Shown: positions 1 through 9,700 of the stretch, piece after piece
How positions within the stretch are numbered: the first letter of the stretch is position 1
Layout: every line of letters begins with the position of its first letter
Origin: an uncultured Eubacteriales bacterium
Lineage (GTDB): Bacteria > Bacillota > Clostridia > Christensenellales > Christensenellaceae
Reading direction: 5' to 3'
DNA: 11,163 nucleotides
Assembly (NCBI GenBank): GCA_900554725.1
Contig: USII01000017.1
Span: forward strand, 1-11,163
Notes under the pieces: generated by a model
What the model was told of the DNA's origin: nothing
The model's input: the letters and a program-made list of their open reading frames with translations, nothing else
Database searches by the model: none
Made by a program: the position numbers and the translations under genes

Positions 1-460
1 CTGTTATACAAAGCGATTCCATTGCAATAACCGCTGTTCGTTCCAGGCTTTTTTGCTGGAACTGTTTTTCCGAAAATTCCGGGACATATTTTCTAATCAG
101 GCAGCGCAGCGCCTTCTCCTTTTCGGCAGGGTCTTCCACAAATCTTGCCCTGCCGCGCACAACCGCGCTCTCATATTTTGCATTGACTGCGCAGGCGTAT
201 GCGGAATTCTCATCATAGCAAAGGCCGAAATCCTGGCAGACTTCCAGGCACATTCGCCCATCCCGCATCATATTCTCAAATTTCTCTCCCTCTGCTGCGC
301 CATGAAGGTAGATCACATCTTCTAAAGCTACAAATTGCAGAGGGACAACATAGGGTGCGCCATCCTGATCTACCGTCGCCAAGTGCCCGATTTGAGCCCT
401 CTGCAGCAGCGCCATCGTCTTTTCCCGATCCATCAGTTGCTTTTTCGTGCGGGTCCGCAT
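1..460 (-). CDS. NimA-like pyridoxamine 5'-phosphate oxidase-fold protein (C-terminus cut by window edge)
   Basis: The frame is open from the ATG at 460 to the window edge, giving 153 residues with no stop, so the C-terminus is missing. An AGGAGG-type site sits about 7 nt upstream of the start. The protein begins MRTRTKKQLMDREKTMALLQ and then shows the split-barrel pattern of FMN-binding pyridoxamine-phosphate-oxidase-like proteins: GHLATVDQDGAPYVVPLQF at 25-43, the YLHGAAEGEK loop at 51-60 and GRARFVEDPAEKEKAL at 103-118. In the NimA/5-nitroimidazole-resistance group, the HGA-x-x-G-x-K stretch helps bind flavin phosphate. Members are usually about 150-165 residues, so only a few residues should be missing. 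Most are small cytosolic flavoproteins of unknown substrate, and real nitroimidazole reduction cannot be claimed from sequence. The gene has its own promoter and is separated from the adhesin gene by a terminator, so it is probably an independent unit. Confidence 0.88.
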   Translation of the reverse strand, partial: MRTRTKKQLMDREKTMALLQRAQIGHLATVDQDGAPYVVPLQFVALEDVIYLHGAAEGEKFENMMRDGRMCLEVCQDFGLCYDENSAYACAVNAKYESAVVRGRARFVEDPAEKEKALRCLIRKYVPEFSEKQFQQKSLERTAVIAMESLCIT

Positions 461-497
461 CTTGCCCTCCTATTTTCATTTTCTGTGCTATTTTAGT

Positions 498-526
498 ATT
501 ATAGCATAAAAAAACACTCATCTGAA
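498..526 (-). promoter_or_regulatory. Sigma-A-type promoter of the NimA-like gene
   Basis: On the minus strand a perfect TATAAT (503-498) is preceded by TG one base upstream, an extended -10. TTCAGA (526-521), 4 of 6 matches to the -35 consensus, lies 17 bp upstream. The predicted start near 491 leaves a leader of about 30 nt, which contains the ribosome binding site of the downstream gene. Confidence 0.75.
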
Positions 527-694
527 ATACCTAAAATACCCATCTATCCCATATATTTTGCATTGATTCGCCGCCCATGAAAAAATTCTCTGCCAGCGGC
601 GCAAGATTCTTTCTCTCTTTATTGAAGAACCGGCAAAAACTCTGCTCCCATATTTTCCAAAATACTCTCCCTATTATAAACAGCCGGTGCATAT
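527..694. other. Intergenic stretch with no gene seen
   Basis: This AT-leaning spacer lies between the adhesin terminator and the NimA-like promoter. I see no ORF with a ribosome binding site, no RNA gene and no strong dyad in it. Confidence 0.6.
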
Positions 695-733
695 AAAAAA
701 GCGGCAGGCAGGCGATTTTGCCTGCGCTGCCGC
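695..733 (-). terminator. Intrinsic terminator of the giant surface-protein gene
   Basis: On the plus strand the order is A6 (695-700), GCGGCAG + GCAGGC (701-713), a 6-nt loop, GCCTGC (720-725), one unpaired G, then CTGCCGC (727-733). Read on the minus strand this is a 13-bp GC-rich stem with a single bulge followed by six U. It begins 33 nt after the adhesin stop codon. Confidence 0.9.
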
Positions 734-766
734 CGCGCGATATATTCCAACTTTGCCGCGCTTATT

Positions 767-3700
767 TTAGTTCATATTTCTTTTTCTGAAAAGCGCGATG
801 CCTAAGAAGGCAAACCCCAAAAGGCTTATGCTTCCAAGCGCGGCCCAAAGGAATGGATGCGCTTCATCGCCCGTCCTGGGCGGTTCGCCAGGGGATTTGG
901 GCGTATGGCTGTTGGTGATATGATAGCCATCATAGGAAGCGGTATATCCAGCCACGGCATCTTCAGCGATGGTATAGCAAATCTCTTTGCCATCTGCATA
1001 CTTGGGCAGCCCTTCGAAACTCCATGCCCAGCCATCTGCCTCTGTCACCACAAGAGCTCGATCCGCCAGCTCAACGCCATCTGCATACAGGCGAATGGTG
1101 ATGCTGTTCGGACGCTGACCATCCTGGTTATCCCCATCATCCCAGGTCTTGGACCCGGAAATGGAGATCGTGCTCAACTCGTTTAGGAAATCGGCCTGGG
1201 CCGTTCCGCCTGCCGGAATCGTGCCGGAAGCCCCTGTGCTGCTTGTGAAATAGCCACCCTGGTTGGCCTGCGCTTCGCGCACAGTATAGCCGATGCCGCT
1301 GGGCAGGCCGCTTGCTGTCAAGCTCTGCCCGCCGCTAAGCTGGAAGTTTGCCGCGCCCTGAACAAACCTCATCTGCCCATACTGGCCATCGATGGTCTCA
1401 TCGCTCAGCTGCACCGTAAAATCAAACACAGCAGAAGGATCGGCCATATTTCCGATCAGTTGTTTTGTAACCGTAAGCTTCCCATCGGCAGTATTGGTGA
1501 TGACAAGCGCACCATCAGAATCCTTGCCATAGCTGACCTCATAGCCCTCGGGCACATCCCTTTCCTCTACAGTATACGCGATTTCCACGCCATCCGCATC
1601 GTACTTTGGCAGATTTTTAAATGCGCCGCTCCAGCCTGTGCTGCCGCGAGTAACCCAGTTCCAGAGAGATTCGATGGCATTGGGGCCAAGCACCAGCGTT
1701 TCTCCAGAAGGCTCTCCATTTACATAGAGCTCCACCGCAATAGACTGCGGGCGCTTGCCAAAGTGATCGCCGCGATCCTCCCAGACTTTACGCACCGGGA
1801 TATCCATCTCCTCCCAGAGTGTATTTTTGAAATGGAAAGTCTGGCCATCCGAGCTGACGATCGTTTGAACATAACCTTCGGGCACGGTTTCTGCAACACG
1901 GTAGGTATATTTTAGCCCCGTCGCAACTTCATACATGGGCAAGCCGGAGAAGCTGGCCATCCAGCGGTTTTCTGCGGAATCCTTATCCCAGATATACATC
2001 GCCGTTACTGTTTCCCATTTTCCCGCGTCAGGGTCTGTGGTGCGTTGAAGCGTCAGCTCCAGATCCTGCGGCCGCGCATCAGGATTGCCGGAATCTGCCC
2101 ACTCCTTAATCACATAGATAGTGTCCAAATCGTGGTTATACACATGGAAGCCGGAATTCACATCTCCGCCGTAGGAAATGGCGTATCCACCGGCAGCCGC
2201 CGCTTCCTGGGCATCCTGTTCATCGATCTTCATTTCTTCCACCCAGTAAGTATAGGCCTCTCCATTCGGGGCATACAATGGCTGAGGCTCAAAAGTATGC
2301 GCCCACAAATTCGCATCGCTCAGCCGAACCTGCGCCACACTTTCGGGGGTTCCTTCCTCTATATTGCGATAGAGCTGTACTGTCACACTCTGTGCCTTTG
2401 CAACACCCAGCCAGTGCTTGGTGACACTGGGCGTAAAGCTCGGAGTATTGGTGATCCTGGTGGCATTTCCTTCTGTATCCGTCTGGACGATATAATCGCC
2501 GGGCACTGTTTCGAACACGCGATAGATGGTATGGCCATTTGCATCTACTTCACTTCCCAGCAGCGTTTGCGGAACTTGCTTCCAAACCGCCGTCCATTCT
2601 CCCTCCGCATAGTACAGAGCGGAAGAGCCCGCATCTGCTTCGCCGTCCAGCGTAACGCCGGCAGCCGGTTCAAAGGAGAGGTAATCTCCGCTATTGCCTA
2701 TGACCCCGCCTTCTTTTAAGTATTTCAGTTCCAGCACAACAGACGGGCGGATATCGGCAGGAGCGTTCCAAATCTTTTCGGCTCTAAACTCTGTAGTCTG
2801 CAGAGTATTCTGCACGGTAAGGACCTGGGCATCCTCTGTATAAGAAACGGTATAGCCATTGCCAAACGCCTCGCCTTCCTCCAGCAGCCCTCTTTGCGCG
2901 CCAGCGGCCGCTTCGGCACTTTGCATCTCCAAAACGCGGTAACGGCAAGGGATCAACTGCCCTGCATCATTAAAGGCAAAGGTGGGCAGGCCTTTTATTG
3001 CCTGGTTCACTTCATCCTGGCTGTTTTCCCCATATAGAGTGACCTGAGCATTCGCGGGAATATCCTGCCAGGTAGCCCCGCCATCCATACTGCGTTGGAC
3101 GACAAAAGTGACCTCCCAATCATAGCGGGTAACAGTGGAGGCTGGGCGGGTGATATAGATTTCATTGTTATCGCCCTGCCATACCTTTTTGACAACCAGC
3201 TCGGTGGTATCCAGCATATTTTTATGCTCTCTTGTGCTATTTGCCTGGCTATCTGCCCCAGCAGTTCCATAATAGGGCGAGAATAGCTTGGCATCGCCCG
3301 CTACCACATAGGAGTAGTTGCCGCTTCCATTATCCAGCGGCGCAGTATAAGTCTGCATAAGCAGCGGCGCGCTGTTGCCCGCCCGGTATACCTCTACGCT
3401 CGTTTCCACAACGCGGTATTCCAGAGCATATACCATTCCATCTCCTGCCCTGATGCACAAAGGCAGGCTATGAAAGCTATTGCCCGTGCCGCGGTAACTG
3501 GCATTCCATGCCGTGCTGCCAAGGGCTGCCCGGATCGTGCCCGTATAGACGCGGGCTTTCAGGCCGGAAGTATCTTCCTGAATCTCCCTGGCAAAATAGT
3601 CCCCCGCGTTTTCCCATTGGCTCCAATCTGTTTTCGAGAATTCCCTTGCCCGCACCTGCAGAGCATATTCCACCCCAAGCTCAATATCCTCGCCCAGCAG

Positions 3701-6700
3701 GTTTTCCGTAATCACCATTCCGTCTTTATCCACCCAGGTTTTTTTGAAATAGGTATTGGTTAGAATGGAGTTTATCAGGTTATGCATGGCAATGCTGCCG
3801 TCGGGGGCCTGGGAATTTTGGGAAGCTCGGACTGTCGTTCCCGAATAGTATTCGGGAACTGTCTCGGTAATTCTATAAATCCACGGCATGCCTGTATGGG
3901 CATAGCGCTCCAGACCGGTGATGGTATAGCGCCACTGGTTGGAATCGGAAGCATCGAGCTGCCAATCGATCTGCACCGAAGCGCCATCGATTTCCACCTC
4001 CTGCCACCCTATGGCGTTGCCCTGCCCAGACTGCGCATCGGCCCTGCGCTCCAGCTGGATGGAGAGCCCGTCTTTCGGATCTGGCCGGAAGCCAAAGGCA
4101 TTGGAGAGATCGTTCCAAACTTTGAGGCCAGTAAGCGTGATGATCTCCGGCTCTGCGGGCTGATTCAAGAAGCTGGCATCGATGCTCTGACCTTCATGTG
4201 CGGCAATGCCCGAGACGGATGTTACTCCCTTAAAACTTTCCTCCTCCAGGGCATCGGCAGCTACATCGCCTGCCGCCGCCCAAGTGATATAGCCGCCCAG
4301 CTGCGCTTTATCCTCGGCGACAGTATAGCGATACTTTGCGCCATTGGGCGCATAGACGGGCAGTTCATCGAAGAGGAATTCGTGCCTTATCATCACCATT
4401 CCATCGCCATCTTCATCCAGCGCTTGGTCGACCGCTGCCTTAACTTGCGCTGCGCTCCACACAGCGGACTCCACGATTTCCTGTTCTGCATTGCTGCCGT
4501 CATTTTGAGCAAAAGTGCGGCTCAGCGTCAGCGTAATCGCGGGATAGACGGTATTCTCATCTCCCTTTTTAAGCGCAAGGTATTTGATGGCGGATATCAT
4601 CGCATCCCCGGAGCGATACATATTGTGAATCGTCTGGCCGGAAGAGTTTGTCACAAAAATGCTATCCCCGGCGTTCTCATTGCCGGCATCCGTGCCCTGC
4701 CAGAGAATCTCTTCGGCTATGGTATAGGTGTACAGCCGGCCTCTATCGTCAAACCGGGGCAGCAGATCTTCGCCTTCCGGAAGAGCGATGCCAGAGGCAT
4801 CGCTTACCGGTGCATTCTCCCCCGTATGGGCCAGCTCAAAGATATAATGGCCATTTTTATTCAGCTTCTGCCAATCTGTCCCTTGGATGATCATGGAGGC
4901 GACGCCATGCTCGGGGTTCCCCCCTGCAACCGAGCGGTTCAGCGTAAATTTTACTGTAGGCAGATTTTCAAGGAGATAATCGCCAGGCAGGTTTGACCAC
5001 AGCTTTTCACCGGCATATGTGATGCTGTCGTAGATGGCGTTCACAAAGGTATTGCCCGATTGAAGCGCATAGATCGCCCCTCCATCTTCTCCCACATTTT
5101 GCAGCAGCTCCGCATATTGCCCGCCTGCCGCATCGATTATGCCGCCGGCAGTGGCGAATACGCTATTTTGATTTGTCGCTCTATTCGGGGCATAGGCAGT
5201 TTCCAGATAATCAAAATCGCTGGTGACGATAAAAGAGTTCATCACGGCGAAATAGTCTATCTCATAGCCCAGGCTGTCGTATTTGGGAAGCCCTTCGATA
5301 ATGCACTTCCAGAAATTTTGTTCCGAAACTCCTTCATCACCCTGCTCTTCCTCATATTCCCAGTGGTAGTTGCGCACGAAGAGCTCCGTCTTGGCAGCGA
5401 TGCCATCCTCGCCCTGCACATGGGTGCGCGCATAGATATTGAGGTAAATATCCGGCCGGCTGCCTGAAGTATAGGCAAAATCATCCAACCAGAGGGCATA
5501 CCAGCTCACATCCGTGGCGGCGCTCAGCTTGTTTGTCAGAGTAAAATCCTGCGTATCCAGCGCATGGTTTTTGCCCACAATGTAATCCCCCATGGCGATG
5601 GAACGGGTATACTCCTGCCAGACCTTTGCCACATCGGCATAGGCGGGATTCTGCGTTATCTGCCTCTGGCTTACTTCCTGCCCCTGGGAATCCACAAAGA
5701 TTTCCTCTATCGTATAGCGCACAGAAGCGCCGTTGCCATCGTATTTCGGCAGGTTCCAAAAATACAGATTCTGGCTATCGAGATCCAGGTTCAGCGTCTG
5801 AATAGAATCCACCCAGTTGCCGCTGTTATCCAGAATCTGGGTGTCATTGCCGCGGCTTATGGTGACGATATCGCCATTCCCATTTCCAAAACCGCTCCGT
5901 GTGATGCGATATATCCCTTCCATGTCAGGGGAAGGTTCTATCATGAAATCCAGCCGGACGGCCAGCTCCAACCCGGCAGTTTCCAGGGCTTCCTGGAGTG
6001 CTTGCCGCATTTTTTTATCGCCATCCACCCAGTTTTTGGTCACAGTCAGGTTGATATTGCCCAGGCGGCGGTTTGTCACGGTAAAGCAGTCAATGCCCTC
6101 AAACCCTCCGGATGCGCCAAAATCCTCCTCATACGAATAGGTGGCCTCATAATTGTGGTACTGCGTTTCAAAATGCACGGCAGTAGGCTCCAGCCCATCG
6201 GCGTGATTGGTATAAACTGGAGCGGAAGGTTCTCCCTGATCAAGCAGCGTATCCCCCACCTGAATCTCCAGAATATAGACATCCTTTCCGGCACGATTTC
6301 CAATGCCAACCAGCTCATACCAGATATCTGGGCCCAGAGTGGCAGTGGCAATCAGCTCATTGGTATTTCTATCATGCACGGAAATCTTCACTGGCAGGCG
6401 ATGCTGGGCGTCGCTTTCGTCGATCCAGTCCTTGCGCACAAAGATGATATTTCCCTCTCCGATGGTGTTATAGACGGTGCTCAGATAGTTGCCATCGGCA
6501 TCCCGCTCGGTATCGATATGAAGGACGGTTCCATCCTGCTCCAGCAATATATATTCATACTGCTGGCCATCGGCATCAAATTCCGGCAAACCGGAGATGA
6601 GCACTCTCCATTCGTCCACCTGCTCAATGGCAAGGCGAGCGGGATCCTGCGGATTTTCCTTTATGATAGCCTGCGGTTCATCGTCCATATTCCCATCGAT

Positions 6701-9700
6701 ACTAAAGGTTGCATAGCGGGTCAGCGCAGATCCACTGGTATAGCGGAACAATGTAAAGGTATACTCTTCCTCATATAGATCTGCGCTCCATTCCGGGGTA
6801 AACTCTTTTTTCACTTCATAATCGACGATATTGGCGATGGAGTTTGTAATGACAGTATGATTTTCTTCACCCTGTTTTTCGGAGATGCTCCGGTATGTCA
6901 CTTTCCGGCTATTCTGATCCAGCGTGAATGTGAGCGTGCCATCTGGCTCAACATTGGAGGGCACTTTCGTTCCGCCAATATATTCATCTTCTACAACCGT
7001 GCCGCCCTGATAGACGGCCTCTTCTACCCAGCGGTATTCCAGCTCTTTTCCGTGATCGTCATACTGTGGATAGGCACCAGTATGCATCACTGTAAGATTT
7101 TCCGCCAGGAAGCCAAACATCTGGTGGGTATATTCGGTATTTTCCCAATCTCCGCCCGAGCCCTTGTAGCGGGATTGCAGGCGCATCTCCACCATGACGC
7201 CATCGAATTCCGATTGGAAGGAAGCGGCCTTCCAATCTTTTGTTACTGTAACCGAAACAGTATCCCGCAGACGGTTGGAAAGCGTGCCGCCATTATAGAG
7301 GTAGGTATTATTATCCTCGCGGGGCGCACCCTCGGGAAGCGTATCCTGTACACTTCCATCTGCCTGGACCACCCCAAAAACCTGCTCATATAGCCCGGCA
7401 TTCTCTCCGCTCAGGTATTCCCGCACAACATAACGATAGCGGTAGCCTTCCGGGTCATATTTTGGAAGAACCTCTGCAAATTCAATCGTATATGTGCCAT
7501 CGGCATTTGGCTCGATATCCTCCAGGTTCAGCGTATAGGGGGCGCCCCCGCTATTTCGCACCAGGGAAGCAGTGGAATAGGATTCTCCGCTGCGATAGCG
7601 CCAAAGCTCCATTACCACATCGGGGCGCTTTGTCTGGCCATCATCCAGCCAGGCCTTGGTCGCGTGATATTTTACTGTGCCCGTCAGTGTCAGATTTAAA
7701 ACGCCGCCGCCATGCACAGCATCTATCACATCGCTGAAGCTGGGCACAGCGCTATTGTTATAGCTGACGGCAAAGTAATCCCCCTCTTCCAGCCCGGAAA
7801 CGCCCTCTAGCCGGCCATCCGCACTCTCCCTCTCCTCTTGGATGGAATAATTGATGCGCGTATTATCCAGGTTATACCGCCACAAGTTGGTTATGCCTAT
7901 GGTGATAGTATCGGCGCTCTGTGCGCTATTCTCCGTAAGATGCCCATCCTCCTGAATGGCCTCCAGCTGGTGATACTGCTCTCTGCCGCTGTATTCAGCC
8001 TTCAGATAGAATTGTTCCAGGAGCGCTTCCAACAGGTTATCCCCTTTGGAAGTTCCGCCGCGGAAAACGCGCATGGTAAAGGTAAGGGAAGTCTCCAGCA
8101 CATAATAAGTCCCATATTGATTTTGAACGCTGGGATAATCGCCCGCATTTTCCTCTGTCACTTCCACCATGCTATAACTTTCAGGCGCGCCAACAAACAC
8201 CACCCGCCAGTTCACATTGCGGGTGATGGCCTCTCCGCTTCCGGTGCTATCGGAGTATGTAATCTCGCTGGGCAAAGAGCGATTCCAGTAAATCCTCCAG
8301 CTCCCGCCCTGCCTTTCCAGGCTGGGCTTGGGTATCTCTCTCAGCCCCAGCTCTTTTAGCGCATTTTCAGTCAGCGTGTGATAGGAAGAAGAGCCGTCAA
8401 AGGCATACTGCAGCTCATATAGGTTTTCCAAATCCTGCGGGCGTTTGCCGTCGGCATTTCCGTTATCTGCCCAATAGACATGATGCGCAAGGGTATCGAG
8501 ATAGTCATCTATCACTACGGTATCATCGGGAAAGGGCTCCTGCCCAGCGATAAAATACCAGCCTCTGCCCAGACCAGCAGGATAATTTGCAGCGTTATCC
8601 TCTGTAATTTCCACAAGCTGGCCGGCATTGACATAGTAATCTTCCGGATACGAGGGTTCCAGATGCCAGCTCACCGGCTTTTCCACATAACTGCCACCCT
8701 CCATCACAAGCACAGCAGAGGGAAGGCCGCTCACATCCACTACGCTGCCACTCCAGGTATCCTCCCCCGGCGTGACGGCAATTTCGGGAACTTTGGCCAA
8801 ACCAAAGGGCAAGTCGCTTCCCTGCAAGGCCATAGGCGCCCCTTCCCCAACCTGGTAATACAGCGTAAATGTGGGGGCAGCTTCCTGCCGGGCAGCGGGG
8901 TTTCCCTCGCGATCCACATAGTGGACTATCACGCTTTCCACTTCGGCTTCATATGCGAGATTGCTTCCGTATTCTCCCTCTCCTTCGGGCAGCTTTTCAA
9001 CCAATATCACCTTATCTCCGGAAACGGCGACTTTTGCCAGAGGGCTATTCTGATAGCAATCCGGCACGAGAGAAACGGCAATATCCTCCGCAGAAATATC
9101 CAGCGTCGTTTCTTTTGCCGCAGAAACGGGAATCCTTTCTGAAACAGAGCTTCCGCCAGTCAGCGAAAATATCAGCTCGCTGCCATCCAGCTCGATATTC
9201 TGAGCGTCTTGCGGGATTGTGAGCATCGCGGCTTCCTCTTTAGAAAGTGCGACGCGGATGGTTGCGCCCGTCACTTTTCCGCCATCGATAGTGCCGGAAA
9301 GGATCAGTTCAGTTCCGCCCTGTGGGCCGTACTGGGCATAGGCATTCTCAAAGCTCAGTTCGACTTCCACCGTTGTAAAGGAACAATCCTGCGGATCCTG
9401 AGCGCAGACAGGGCACTCCGCATCCCCAGCATCTTCAGCACACAGGCTGGTGCAAACGCAATCACATATGGGGCAGATATATTGACAAGGCCTCTCTTCC
9501 GTTGCTGCTGCATAGCCGCATTCCGCATCGTGCTCATGCACACATTCCACTTTTACGCAGCCAGATTCTTCCCCGCAGATATGGGCGCAGCTATCCTCTC
9601 TGCCTTCTATATAGCCACAGCTGCCATCGTGTTCATGCATACACTCCACTTTCACACAGCCGGATTGTTCGGAGCATGCATGTTCGCATTGAGATCCTTC

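Noticed and set aside
276..521. Minus-strand frame of 81 codons overlapping the NimA-like gene
   Set aside because: It is out of frame with the well-supported NimA-like protein and crosses that gene's promoter.
3782..4996. Long plus-strand open frame (404 codons)
   Set aside because: It lies wholly inside the surface-protein gene on the opposite strand. It has no family resemblance and no good ribosome binding site. The minus-strand frame carries clear Cna-B motifs throughout.
5564..6778. Second 404-codon plus-strand open frame
   Set aside because: The same reasoning applies: it is a codon-bias shadow of the Cna-B coding strand with no recognisable domain.
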